This document shows, piece after piece, positions 1 through 12,110 of a stretch of DNA of 64,000 nt. The notes below the pieces were generated by a model that was not told the DNA's origin, made no database searches, and worked only from the letters and a program-made list of their open reading frames with translations. Source of the DNA: Metallyticus violacea (lineage: Eukaryota > Arthropoda > Insecta > Mantodea > Metallyticidae). The stretch's first letter is position 1. Each line of letters begins with the position of its first letter. The translations under genes were made by a program, and so were the position numbers. Where the stretch lies: assembly GCA_030762175.1 (NCBI GenBank), contig CM060846.1, forward strand, positions 308,918,512-308,982,511, read 5' to 3'.

Positions 1-215
1 GCCGGAAAGTCCCGGCCGGCTTCCACCTCCGGTACATGCTTAGAAATGTTCTACGTTAGACAGGTTTGGATTTCAATTGGGGAGTTGCCTGATAGAGAGG
101 TAGCGACATCGTGTGCTGTTCATGTGCCACCTTGTATTATTACTCTGTATTAGTAATGTTGCAAGACGGCTGTAAAGGATGCAGCAGTTGCTGTGGTAGC
201 CCGAAACTTGTAGTG
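1..215. repeat. dispersed repeat D, copy 1 (cut by the window start)
   Basis: GC-richer block that resembles 11,868-12,110. Both share a TGCTTAGAAA segment near their left part and, about 130-170 bases later, a segment that starts TTGCAAGACGG and runs on through AGGATG and GTTGCTG. The two copies differ at many positions, so the family is old. The left limit is unknown because the window begins here. I do not recognise the family. No reverse transcriptase or transposase motif is visible in any frame. Confidence 0.45.
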
Positions 216-1440
216 GCTGGAAAAGGCCTTGAGCGAAATTCTCTCCTTTTTTCCATTAGTTTGTTAACCGTACATAGGTATTTTATGCAAAATCGTTCCT
301 TTCTAAATTATTACTGTTGTTACAAATAACACATTTTCAGCATTTTCGTTTGTTATATTTTATGCGGAATTTAAAAGACTTATTTATGTATAATGTAAAT
401 AATTTGTTCTATCTTTATTTTCACACATGGGAATTGTTAAAGAGTCTTTCCATAAATTACTTTATTCAGCATAAATTCAGTAGTTCTAAAAATGCATTTA
501 AGAATATTTGTGGTGCATATTAAAAAGATACTTAATATGGGAATTTGCAAATTTTTGGTATGTTATATACTCTCCTACTTCATCTGATATGCAAGTAGTA
601 CAATCAAAATTTGATCAATTTCTACTAACATGCATGTTCACAGTTCTGTAAAATGCTCTTCATATAATGTATAAAGTTTTTAAAACTATAATACTCTAAA
701 AAAGTTGACATTTACCGTCGGCAGATGAAATCGTTTGGGTTGAGAAGCAAGTAAGCGAAAGCGAACGTAGAGCTACCTTACGCCATCTTAACCTGCATTT
801 TATTTTTCGACTTGCTTGCTTTTTAGAAGACTTCCTTGTGTATCAAGCAAAGAGCACATGTCAGTGTCATGGAGTCTGGTGGAAAGGAAGCGGTTGGGAC
901 TTGGATTAATGGCTAAAGGGATATGAATAAGAATGCGGTTTGGAACGAATGCTGCTAAAGAACTAAAGGAAATGACTGGATGGGCAGTGAAAATGGCTGA
1001 AAAAAGCTAGATTACCTATTAGAAAAAATTTGCAGTTCCTGAGACATATATAAAAAGGTAGAGATAACAATAGAGAGAGCGCTGAAAATGGGTGCCCATG
1101 ATGACGTGTGTACGAGGATGGGCCCAGCATTATTTACCAAGAGGAAGATGCTAATTATCAACTACCTTCACGTCTTTTCTTTCCCCAGTTTTTTGTACTG
1201 TTTGTTTCATGAATTCTATGTGCACACGCTTTTCTTTCTGTCAAGGTGGAAAATGACGCAGACTTGCTTATTGTATATTAATACCGAGCATTGTGCCCAC
1301 GTAGCTATGCGCTTTCTAAATGCAACAAACGTAACAATCAGCAGAATTTTATGCTCTACAAATATCATGTAAAAATTGCATAAATATTATCGTAATAGCC
1401 TTTAAGTTCTATTTTATTTCATCGATATTATATTATTAAT
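216..1440. other. unassigned AT-rich stretch
   Basis: Only short chance open frames. No transposase, reverse transcriptase, tRNA-like box or long repeat was recognised. Confidence 0.5.
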
Positions 1441-1568
1441 GTGAGTCACATCTGTTTACAGAACATCATACGATAATCTTAGTTTCATTGGAACTTTGTT
1501 GATTTACCTGTTACGTAGCAGCGCTATCATAATGTAAGTGAGTCATATCTGTTTACAGAAAATCATAC
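1441..1568 (+). repeat. short direct repeat, two copies about 97 bp apart
   Basis: A roughly 31-base segment beginning GTGAGTCACATCTGTTTACA at 1441-1471 recurs with a few changes at 1538-1568 (GTGAGTCATATCTGTTTACA). Probably a local duplication. No coding content. Confidence 0.6.
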
Positions 1569-2083
1569 TACATATTACTGTTGTTTTTCGATCCAATTTT
1601 GAAATATATTAAATAGATATCCACTTTTAAAGTATGTGTATATTTTTTGGCATCCTTTGTAGGTTTAGATTGGATAGCAAAATTGCGGGTGTAAACATTA
1701 AAAAACGTCTGTCCTTTTCTTGAATAGTCTACCTCAGTGATAGGTTTTTAGCACCTCATGGATAAATGATGGGAAATAATATGCCGCAAATAAGTTCATT
1801 GGTGGCCGGAATTACAGTCTTGCCTTGCGCCTTCTCTGCTACCAAGCAAGAATTGGTGCTATGGTGGTGGTGGCGCAATTATTACAGTAGTACCAGTACA
1901 ATACAAGATATTTTAAAAAGGCGCACGTGCTTTTATAATACACTACGCATTTGATTTATCACAAGATATTCCATTAGATATTTACAAAAAATATAAAACA
2001 TAATTCTCACAAAAAATAAATAAATAAAACGGAAATGATAAGAAATTCCATTGTGGTTGAGACATGGATTCAGTCAATTTGTT

Positions 2084-2361
2084 ACAGCCACGGATGGCCG
2101 AGGTCGTTAAGGCGCGAGTTCGTTAGCGGGAGATCTGGAGTTCGAATCGCGCCAGGACCATCCTCCCTGAGTGAGGTTTGTTTCAGATTTTCCTCAGTCC
2201 TCATAAATGGCAAATGCCGGGGAAGTACATTAAACTTAGGCCTGGGACGCTTCCTTCCTTTAAAAATCTATTCCCAATATATCATTTCATCTCACGTATC
2301 CTCAGTATCCACCGCCTGTGGTGCCTCTGTAGCAAAAACGGGCGTTAAACACTATTCAAAA
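2084..2361 (+). mobile_element. SINE family A, full-length copy
   Basis: A tRNA-derived SINE. The 5' part resembles a Leu/Ser-type tRNA: an A-box-like TGGCCGAGGTCGTTAAGGCG followed by a B-box-like GTTCGAATCGC. The tRNA-unrelated body contains TCCTCATAAATGGCAAATG, then GTGGTGCCTCTGTAG, and ends GGGCGTTAAACACTATTCAA. A perfect 10-bp target-site duplication TCAATTTGTT flanks it (2074-2083 and 2362-2371), which fixes both ends. It would be transcribed by RNA polymerase III from the internal boxes and moved by LINE enzymes; that is family knowledge. Other copies lie at 14,521, 52,090 and 57,584. Confidence 0.9.
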
Positions 2362-2371
2362 TCAATTTGTT

Positions 2372-5300
2372 TCCCTCAACCCCCTTATCCGGTTATCAGC
2401 CTTTATAGATCCGACCTGTCTGAGAAATTTACCTAGATACTTTACTCTCCATTCTTCCGTACCTTTACATCCAGCCAGAACACGTGTCCATGATTTACCT
2501 TTCTCACAAATGAAACAAAAGTGGCGCTATATGTTGAATGGTGGTATATTGAGGTGTTGTTGAAACTTAGATAGTTTAGCAAAATATTTGTCAGTAACTG
2601 ATTCCACAGTTTCTAAAGGAATATAAAGAAAACTTTAACGTGAGCCCTCATTTATTTCTTAGAATACGGACGATTATATCGCTCTATACTATAAAGTTCA
2701 AAAGTTCGTAATACAAGAAAACTTTGGAATGCTATATTTTATTGGGAAACCTTTCCCCTTCCTTAAAATTAATGACCGTGGATACCTTGAATCGCAATAA
2801 TTGTGTGAAATGTTTATGACTGTTGTTTGTTTTATTTTTTAAGATTACATTTTATGGGTTTATAGGAATTTGGTTGGTTTGGTTTGTTTTGATTGTGAGT
2901 TACAAAAATTCTCTTTATAATTTGTCCATTCTTTACTGGTATAACTTTTACATTTTGTCTAACTTGTGGACCTGTATTTGTATCCACTGATTACAAAAGT
3001 AGGTTACCCTTAGTACTCTGTGTTCAAGAACAAACTTACTGAGTATATTTATCTTCCTACCATCATTGTGGCTTTCTTTGCTTCACTCTTCGTGGGATCA
3101 AGTTTCCTTCAACGTATTATCGTTGTTAACCGTGCGAAAATAAAGGAAATTTTGCGTTACTCGTCTAAGATGGGCGAACAGCACTTATCAGTATAAGCGT
3201 TACGTCACTTCCGCTGACGTCAGAGGTACACTGTCGCTACTTTTTCACCAAATAGTTTCAGTCTGCTTCATTCTTCCTGGGTTTTGATATTCATCAATAA
3301 TTTGATTTCTTCCATGTTCTAAAATGAGATGCAAGAACGGTTCGCTGCAGTGTTTTGCAATGGAATATTTAACACCGCCACACCCTTATAAAAGTATTAA
3401 AAAGCCTGAAATAGGATTTATTTATAAGATTTTGATCCTGGGTGCACGAAAATGAAATCATATAATAATAGGTGAATATACCCAGCGTGATTTACTGAAA
3501 AATATGAAAATCTCATGCTCACACGATTTTCATGAATGGTTGGACTGTTACTATCATTAAGAAAACCAAACAGATTATTGCAATTATTTTTCTAATGCAC
3601 GAAACTTTATGAAGCTTCCATATAAAAATATGCCCAATCTAAATTTTATTTTCGGTCATCTTTCACTTAATTACAATAATTAGCTAACAGATTTGCTTTG
3701 GACTATGAATATTCAACATTTGTTTATTTCAAGTTCGCCAGAGAAGGAATATTTTTTTAATCTTAGAAATTATACCGGCAGATTGTGAGACAATTACAAG
3801 ATTCCGTTGATTTTATTGTGGCAACTTATTTCGAAGTCAGAGAAAGCAATACATAACCTAATATAATATATTACCAGAAACAATGTGTCCTAAGGATACT
3901 TATGCTCCCATATCTTTAGGAGTTTACATTTGAGGACGACTAAGGTTTTATTTTATATGTTAGAAGATCGTTTTTCCCATTTACTAGCCAAATTAAAAAA
4001 AAATCCTCATTCTGTTTACAGAAGCCCTTATATGATTAACAGGGATGAAAATGTGGTTTATTTTCTGAGCAATGTCATTCTTTTTATGTCCGCAAATGCA
4101 TGGAAAACTAGTGTTGCAATAGTTTAATGACTTTTTAAAAATATCCAAATTTTATAAAAACTAAGAGTACTGCATTCTGTAATAAGTTACATAAACAGAG
4201 GGTAAGTTGGCAAATAGAAATGGTTTCGCTTTATATTTTAATAAAATAGACTTTATATGTTCAGTGTGGTAAGATTTACTAATTTGTGAAGAATAAATAA
4301 ACAAATACAATTTCAAAGATATTTGCAGCATATAATATGCGCAAGTCATTTGATTAAGGTGCCCTGCTGTAAGGGAAATAATGGAAGTTACTAAAGGCTC
4401 CAAAGGTCATAGATGGTTTCTCATATGCCAATGGGTTATAGCAGAAGTGGTTCATATGAAAATTCAACTAATACAGGACTAATATATTTATTGAGATTAA
4501 ATATAAAAAGCACTATTAATTCAACATTTAAATAAGCGCTATGATAAATAATAAAGAACTAAAACATTGCTATCATTAATAAATATTTAAACTGCATTGC
4601 AAGAGAAATAAGTTGACAAAGTACGCTGCAGACTGAATACCTATATTAATTAATAACATGATTAGAATGCTCAAATGTATCTGTATGTATCCCAAAATGC
4701 ATCGCAAAAAATTTAAAGTAATGTGACATGAAATTAAACAGTTACAGAATGCAATTAATTAACACTTTACCCAGAAACTAGCTAATACTTCAAAACGCAG
4801 CAAAATGTTCCCATTTAGCACAGTTAACTTTAAATTATCATGCCAATTATTACTAAACTCATAAAAGCTGCTCACAAATAATAAATAGGTAAAATTCTAT
4901 ACAAATCACCAATTAAAAAAGCTGTACAATACAAAAGCAACTGTGTCACTAAAGTAAGTTGGTGAGTTAGCCTTGATAACTTACTAAAATTTTGAAGGTG
5001 GCAGAATTAGGCCATATAGTTGAGGAGAGAAAGATTTTTACCTTGCACAAAACTCACACACCAGTCGTAAACCGTACAAGTTTACTGTACAAGGGCCTAA
5101 GACTGACCACCTTATTCACCAGTCAGTAATACGCAACAACCCTCAGGTCCGGGGTATACAAACATGTCAGCAAACTTATCTACTGCAAAAGGTTCGCGAA
5201 GTCAGTAAAAAGGCGGGACTGTAAATTTATATAATCATGACGGCAATGTCTGAACATTCATAATTATTTTGAAACGAGTTCAGACTGAAGAAATCAATTT

Positions 5301-5626
5301 AATTTTTAAAATAAGGGGTGACCATCGCTTCATTTCTTCTTTGAAAGCAGACGTGCTTGATACGAAAATGATGCAATAGTGAGTGACTGATCTAGTTTCC
5401 ATGTTATAATTTGTGTATTGTACGACTTGGTCCTAATTTCCCACTTGAATGGAAATGCATGTAACATTTATACCATTCTCCAAAAAAAATTGTCTCTTGG
5501 CATCAAAAGATGAGCATTTCCTCATTTTCGTTTTCTAATGGGAGATGGGTTCGCGATGATTCAGCTCATTGGTTGGCATGGTCCCATTTCATTGCTGTCC
5601 ATCTCTGTGGACACATGCAGGGTGAC
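2372..5626. other. unassigned AT-rich stretch
   Basis: No supported gene or recognised repeat. A perfect TGACGTCA octamer (CRE-like) lies at 3215-3222 with TTACGTCACT just before it, but nothing else there looks like a promoter. The longest open frames, about 65-80 codons at 3930-4127 and 4161-4403, have no recognised motif. Confidence 0.5.
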
Positions 5627-5639
5627 TCGTGCTACAGTG

Positions 5640-5935
5640 GTCGATCCTGGTGGCCTAGTGGTAACCACACTTGCGTCCTAAACCTAAGATCGCGGATTCG
5701 ATCCCGGCCAGAACCGATGGATTTTTTTCGGGCTTAAAAATTCTAAGTATGGCTTCCCTTGGAAGGGAAGTAAAGCCGTGGGTCCCGTGTCATAGATTCG
5801 CGGTACGAAAAACAACTCAAGCCTGAAAGAGAAACTTCTCAGCCAAATTTGTCGGCCGTTTCACACCCTGAATTGAATGGAACGCTGATGACTTGATATG
5901 TTAAAGAGAGTCCGTAAATAAAAAAATAAAAAAAA
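5640..5935 (+). mobile_element. SINE family B, full-length copy
   Basis: A tRNA-derived SINE of about 296 bp. The A-box-like part is GTGGCCTAGTGGTAACCA and the B-box-like part GGATTCGATCCCGGCC. The body contains AAGTATGGCTTCC, AAGTAAAGCCGTGGGTCCCG and TTTGTCGGCCGTTTCA, and the tail reads GTCCGTAAATAAA with an A-rich end. A perfect 13-bp target-site duplication TCGTGCTACAGTG flanks it (5627-5639 and 5936-5948). Relatives lie at 17,355, 22,516, 57,982 and 63,787, and 3'-end stubs at 13,333 and 24,191. Confidence 0.92.
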
Positions 5936-6023
5936 TCGTGCTACAGTGCATGCATTTTATCTTTCAACGCTTATGTAAGGAGTCTCTTACTGCAGTATCT
6001 TGTAGTGCGCGCTGTCATTCAAA

Positions 6024-6480
6024 ATGAGCATAGTCGGTTGTAGGACGGTGATCTGTCATGATGAGCAGTATTGCGTTGAACTTAAGAGAAGTGTTGAGTG
6101 TCTGCTGTATGAATCACCTCCTCAGTGTCGTATTTCAAGAAAGTTTCTTATAATTACGGTTCATAAGATAATCAATAAATTCAAAACAACGGAATTAGGT
6201 TTGGGCAAGAAAAGAAGACGAAACTTCATGTTTTAATACAGGAAGTTGGATAATATGGGTAGCCTCCCATAGATTATGACATTAGCCCGCGAAAATCTTA
6301 CACTAAGTTAGCACAACAAGCGGGGGCCAGGCATACGTCAGCACATAATGCTAATGCATTACTAAAATGCCATCATACAAGATTACAGAATATTTTCAGT
6401 GCCATCTTTGAAAAAGATAAGCGCATTTTCTGTACTTTGTCGATTGCGCGGCGGGCAAGATGTACTCGTTTGCGCCGTGT
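6024..6480 (+). pseudogene. mariner/IS630-type transposase, N-terminal remnant
   Basis: The N-terminal DNA-binding half of a Tc1/mariner/IS630-superfamily transposase, broken by stops and frame changes. The frame from 6024 carries a helix-turn-helix-like segment (SPPQCRISRKFLIITVHKI, then a basic LGKKRRRN). After a frame change, PRKSYTKLAQQAGARHTSAH and LLKCHHTRLQ follow; these match the second helix-turn-helix region of insect transposases, usually close to PRKSLRxLAQQTG. The DDE catalytic domain is not seen directly downstream. A C-terminal piece of the same class begins at 8471 on the same strand, so both may come from one interrupted copy. The family assignment is from recalled motifs, without alignment. 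Confidence 0.6.
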
Positions 6481-8470
6481 ACTACTCTTTTATCTATTTC
6501 TGTGAACGTGGTAAGATAAAATGTATGCACTGTTGTACATCACCAGAAGAGTCCAAGCGCCTTTAGATAAAATTTAGAAATCCTAGCAATCGATTTCAAT
6601 GTATCTATAGCTGTTATTTGTTTACAGTGTGTGCTCCGCAATAAAAATAAAAGCTATATATTTCTTTAAGTTAAATATGAATTACAACTTGTTTACCAAA
6701 GGTGGCATTTCTTGCTTACGACATCATTATATTTACAAGATGCAAAGGAGTCAATTTTCCTATCCATGAATCCTGTTTATTAAGCCTTCAATATTTGCTT
6801 TTGTTTCGAAACACTTTTGTACATAGCTAGGTCAGCAATAAATAAGGTTTACAGTCTGAACTTTAATCCATCGGGCGTTGTCAAAAGTACATTAATGCTG
6901 CTTCTTAATAGAATGTGCACCTCTAAGAAAGAATATGTGAAGTTCTTAATTTCAGTCTCTCTACGACACTCGTTAACCTCTCTTCTCCATATTTCGCCGT
7001 TATCTAATTTGCAGTTTAAATATCTTGACCTTGATGTCCAGTTTTAATATTATGCAAAGGTATATGGTGTTTCTATATTGTAAATGGTTATAAGGTACAA
7101 CCCTCTAAACCTAAAATTACATCGATCTGTATTTCGCAAATTGGTTTTTACCTTGACTATTTAATTCTATATTTTGATATGGTGACGGTAAAAAATAGCA
7201 AAGGGTACATACAGTTTACATAAAATCTCCATCACGTAGGCAAGTTATATTTCACGTAGAAGAGGGAGATTGGTTACCCATTAAAGTACAGGAAAAACTA
7301 AAATCTCTATTAGCATGAAATTAGAAAAAATGGAAAATGCAGTAATTCTATTTTATTTTTTAACTTGCATGCTATTTAAATGCACTGCGGATATCTTTTG
7401 TTCCTTTCTGCACTAAGGACTTTCCCTTTTCAAGTGTTAGGATTCAATGGCACATTACTCTGCGTATTCTTATAAATTTGGGATAGGGCATGATTTTATG
7501 ACTTTAATTTATTGCACACGAGGCCGAAGTAACACGCAGGCTTATCGTTGGCAAGCGGATCACATATTTGTACATGGCAAACGCTGCGCTTTTCGTGCGT
7601 TGTAGTTTGTTCATCTTCCTCTTGTCTGATTTGTGGCGCTGGTGTGCTTTGACTCCGCGCAAGGCCTACATTCAAAACAAATTAGAGCCACATACGCTAA
7701 TGTACAACACGTTCACACAAATAAGCTGAGGAGAGACTGCAACGCTCGATCCCTTGAATTATGAATGTGGGGACCGCTATAACAATAGCGGGCTCAGCGT
7801 GTTATTTCAGATACTTCCTTCTCTCAAGGCACGTCACATTCCGCACAGCTACTGCACTCACATTCTTGTATTCTTGCTAATGTTACATAGCAGCTGTGAA
7901 ATTCCTGTTTCGTAAAATGAAATTTTTTATACTGAATCATGACTTCCCTCTCTCCTGGCCATAACAGAAGCTGAATAAAGAACCGTCAATGTTATATATT
8001 ATGGTCGTCTGGTAATTTTATGTTGTTTGCTTATGCTGCTCATAACACTATAATCATGTCAAGTATTATACGCAATTACAATTTAATTTACTACATCTAT
8101 ATATCTCACACAAATTCATTATTTTTACGATGGTGAAATATCATTTACCCTATCGGCATCGAATTCTAATACGTATGTGACAACTTTACTTTTCAAATAG
8201 GTGAAAGTTGATCTAGTTCATGTAAGGAGCAGTTTCAAAACCGAGAACATGTATTTAATTAGAACTTGAAAGTTTATTTTTCGTCATCTCAATTACCTAG
8301 GCAAGCATGTATAATATATTTACTAAGTTCGTTAATTAGTGAGGATTGTTTCTTTAACACATTAAAGGCCCATCTCTATTATTTCAGAAAAAAAATTCAT
8401 TACTCTAATATACAGCATTCAAAGAATGTTTTGTTGTTCTCACTCGATTAATTAATTTTTATCAATAAGA
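6481..8470. other. unassigned stretch between two transposase fragments
   Basis: Nothing recognised. It is somewhat GC-richer around 7500-7800. It could be unrelated sequence inserted into, or remaining from, a single transposon. Confidence 0.4.
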
Positions 8471-8745
8471 AGAGGCTCCACTCCACTATAGACAGTTTGC
8501 TCGTATTCCCCAATAGATGGCTTGGAAGAGGAGGACCGATCCCATGGCCACCACGAAGTCCAGGCATTACCCTTTAGACCTTTTTATATAGGTGTGTGTC
8601 AAAAGATTTGTGTACTCTGAAAAGCTTCATCGTCTTCATCATCTACCTGAAAGGATAAATTGCAGCCCGACATGCTGGCGTACACGTGGGAAGCGATCGA
8701 ATGTCGTTTCGGGTAGCATTTTGAAATCCGTTAAATGGAGAAAAA
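8471..8745 (+). pseudogene. mariner/IS630-type transposase, C-terminal remnant
   Basis: The C-terminal part of a DDE transposase. One frame reads APLHYRQFARIP (usual form APPHYxxxVRxYL). After a +1 shift the next reads NRWLGRGGPIPWPPRSPG, the hallmark just before the third catalytic acid; the expected SPDLTP is changed to SPGITL and a stop follows. Further on PDMLAYTWEAIECRF matches the usual terminal block PDMLxxTWxEIEYRL. At least two frame changes and a stop show that it is dead. The catalytic Asp of the SPD motif has become Gly. Confidence 0.75.
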
Positions 8746-8975
8746 AAAATCTGCCTAAATACTTCCATGTAATCCGTATTTGTAAAATTACCTTTTTAAA
8801 ACTTTTCTGAAATCCCGGAGTTCTTTAGTAGAAACTCCGTATTTACAGACTTTTAGGGGTCCCCATACCGCCTTCCATTTAACAATATTTCTGTGAGGAG
8901 CGTTTTGTCATGAAGTGAACTCTTTCATCATACTGAGATGAAACTGGGCGCGATGTCTTCTGGTTTGAAAACATC

Positions 8976-9007
8976 TTCAGTTCAGTTCAGTTCAGTTCAG
9001 TTCAGTT
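8976..9007 (+). repeat. (TTCAG)6 microsatellite
   Basis: Six perfect TTCAG units directly in front of the dispersed repeat that starts at 9009. It may be the element's terminal repeat or an expansion at the junction. Confidence 0.9.
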
Positions 9008-9008
9008 A

Positions 9009-9350
9009 CAGGGTGAAAAGTACCAGGGTGAGATCGGCTGGTACGGCGTGACAGTGGCTTGCGCTTTGGAAAACTTTCTGCCCCGGCTTCTGGATTGGAA
9101 GTGTACCTTCTGAGGAGTTCCAGCTCCTTGGAGTGGGCTCCGTCGGCGTCTGGGTGTTCAATTTGGACACATGTTAGCGACCCCGTCTATGTCCGTAACT
9201 CACCGCCCGTGGACCCTGGCCACTCCATCATCCTTTCCTCCCGAAAGTATCACCACTGGAGACGTAGAGCGCAGACACAAACGGCCATCCGGTACGCAAG
9301 ATGAAGAACCAAAGTTTCTTCCCTCTCTACTAGCAGTCCAATCCAGCATC
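9009..9350 (+). repeat. dispersed repeat C, copy 1
   Basis: About 340 bp related to 35,551-35,888. Shared blocks include CAGGGT-AAAAGT, TACGG-GTGAC-GTGGCTTGC, a CTTCTGAGG block, and, about 230 bases later, AGACGTAG and AACGGCCAT-like segments. The similarity is patchy but in the same order over the whole length, so they are old copies of one family. The block is GC-richer than its surroundings, which explains the several overlapping open frames here. I see no protein motif, and the family is not recognised. Confidence 0.6.
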
Positions 9351-9540
9351 TCAAGGCGGGGGTATTTTCAAGTTTTAGAAAATTAACGACCTGAACACGT
9401 TTTTGTAACAGCAAAAGAAAAACATGTTCAAAGAAATTAGCAAAGTATGAGGGAATATATATATTTATTCTGATATCCCAAAAATATGCCGACATGATTT
9501 CCCGTTAATATAAAAGTATATTTGAAGATTTCATATCATG

Positions 9541-9678
9541 GACTGCTTTTATAGATATTGGATATATTTAAATATCAATATATTTTATGTATATGTAAAC
9601 ATAAATCAAGACTACCTTTATAGCTATTGGATATATTAAAATATCTATATATTTTATGTATATGTAATGATAAATCAA
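9541..9678 (+). repeat. 69-bp tandem duplication, two copies
   Basis: Copy 1 is 9541-9609 and copy 2 is 9610-9678. They are the same length and agree at about 62 of 69 positions; both contain TATTTTATGTATATGTAA and end ATAAATCAA. Very AT-rich. No further copies follow. Confidence 0.85.
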
Positions 9679-11867
9679 GCGTATTTTGCAACCACTTTGA
9701 TCTCTGTTCTACACAATGCAATCCTGAACAACAGTCGTGGGATGTCGATATCATTTTATTCGAAGTTTTTATAGTAAAAGTACTAAACTTTAAACGTAAG
9801 ATAGGATATTAAATACATTATAGCTGTTCCTAATGAAAAAATCACCGTTAATAAAAGGCAAATCATCCGTGTGACAATTAATGTAAAGGGAATAAGTAAA
9901 TATTAAATTAGAGAGTAAATAAAATACTTTACATCAAATTAGTCACCCATATGGATTAAATAGTAATATTTCGCCAAACCCCACTTACTTGCTGTGATTC
10001 TAAATTGTATTTATTGTTAAAGGACTCATCAAATGTATACCTCATAATTAAAGTCTGTGAATTCAGAAACAAAACCAGCGAATTTCCTACCCTCGTGGAT
10101 GATTAATTATAGGTACAAATGTGCCATTAAAGGTTCCTATAGTTATTAAATATTAAATATTTTCGGCAAAACACGCGCCTTACTTAAACATTTTCACAAA
10201 TGTAGCTACAGTCTGAAGTTTTCATCGAATTTACTCCTTGGAGAAATCTAAACATAGTGCCTTTAATTATACGAGCAGGAATAAAAGGTGTCTTTGCTCA
10301 TAAGCATGCGGTTTACTGGACGTTTCCGTTACTGCATTGACACTGAATATAAGCACAGGCAATACTGCAATGTCCAAACTAAACAGGCTCCCATGAACTT
10401 CCTGGTGGATCTTCAACAGCTATTTCCTCAAGGTGTTTGTAAAAGCGTATTTTCAGCACCAAGTTTTTCTGCTTTACTTAGAATTTCAGCATAGTTCCTA
10501 AATTGTTTCATACTTTTTTACTGTAATATTAAATAATACAGCTGCTGTTAAGGAAAAATGAAACGAAGCCTAGAATACCAAAAATATGTATGTACAGAAA
10601 TGATGTTCTCCAAATATTATTCTTCAATGGCCGCTAGCAATTCAGGGTTGCGAGAAGGAGGCACTGCTACCACTTTGGATCTAGCGAACGCTTCTACTTC
10701 TGCAGACGAGCCGCCGTAATCATTTTTATAGGGCGACAATGGGATCAGCCTGAGGAAATCGTGTTTCCAGGCAAGTATGGAGTCAAGATAAAATCCTAAC
10801 TAGCGCCTCGAGCTAGTACACGGTTTTGCTAACTCACTGAAGAGGACTGCTATTGCTGCTGGCTGGAGAAAGAGAGAAAAAAAAAAGAAAAGAAAAAAAT
10901 CCTGACCCGCAAGGCATTTGTAGTAATAGTACGCTCTAGATACACCTCGAGTGTGGCTTGTCGTGTTACGTTCTATAACTTTGAGCTTTGTCTACCAGAT
11001 GAATGTTTGCATTTACCAAGTGGTGTTTTGTTAATGTGAGTTAGTAATCATACTCCAAACTTTGGTTAGCTCTAAACAGCTAAAAAGGGATAAGCTGTTG
11101 TATTTCGAGCTAAAAAGACAGAGTATGAAAATACTGTACTTAGCTGCGGTAGCAATAATAAATGACTTTTCCTTAGCCTGAACGTTGATACCCTGGGAAG
11201 ACGGTATTTACTATAACGTTTAGAAAATTTGGTTCCTGTAAATCTAAGATTACGGGAATTAACAATTTACATTTAGATTATGAACAACCTCAATGATTTT
11301 TGTAATAGTTTTGAGCAGTTGTTTTAAAGTTTCGTCTTTATCTTAATGACCCTGAAACTATTTGTTAAATAAATATAGTAAAATGGTGCCGATATCTAGA
11401 TGCGATATAGTCATGCTAATAAATTTGTTATTCAAAATGTTACTAAAATATTTTCGAATTTCTTCTATTTTCAACTGTTCATATATGGCGCTTTATTCAC
11501 AAACCTTGACATTCACGTAGTGCTTTTCTTCTCAACTATTAAGGCTAACTGCAGCGAACGGTCCGTGCTTCATTTCCGCTTCCCCCTTTGTCTGATCCAT
11601 AAACGTAGCTTTTTGAACCTGTTTTCTGCCCTTTTCAAGAGTATGCATCCCTTCATGAAGATAGTCAGCTGACTTTAGAGTAACACATTTTTTGTGTAAA
11701 TGTTATTTTAAATATGAATTAACTCGTGGCGCGCGCAATTTTTAATCAACTGCCTCCTTCCATAGCAGCGATTTACGATACTGCAACAAATTGATATATC
11801 TATTGGTTCCGTTCAAAGATTGCCACGTTGATCTATATATTTGAATTACTGGGTGCTGTCTTGGAGG
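9679..11867. other. unassigned stretch
   Basis: No recognised gene or mobile element. A purine-rich run lies at about 10,865-10,900. The open frame at 11,400-11,672 (90 codons) has no motif I recognise. Confidence 0.5.
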
Positions 11868-12110
11868 TCTCGCGCTCGATCTCCATTACCTGCTTAGAAA
11901 ATAAGTTCGGGAGATCTCGAACGGGGCCACCTAACTTCGCGAGAACAATTTGGTACACATCTGGTAGACAGTTGTCGACCTTCGATCTCGGAAGCCGCTT
12001 GATAGGTGATTGGCGGAGTGTTGGTATGCTGATCGCATGCCCTCTTGCAATATTGTTGCAAGACGGAGATAGAGGATGTAGCGGTTGCTGCAATCAACCA
12101 AGGCACAATG
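11868..12110. repeat. dispersed repeat D, copy 2
   Basis: GC-richer block similar to 1-215. Here the shared segment reads TTGCAAGACGGAGATAGAGG, followed by GCGGTTGCTG. Low stop-codon density leaves open frames on both strands (11,828-12,133 plus; 11,833-12,127 minus), but none shows a known domain and I take them as a composition effect. Orientation of the original element is unknown. Confidence 0.5.

Noticed and set aside
3215..3222. TGACGTCA (CRE-like), also at 16,566-16,573
   Set aside because: An eight-base palindrome can occur by chance; no TATA box, initiator or first exon is apparent nearby.
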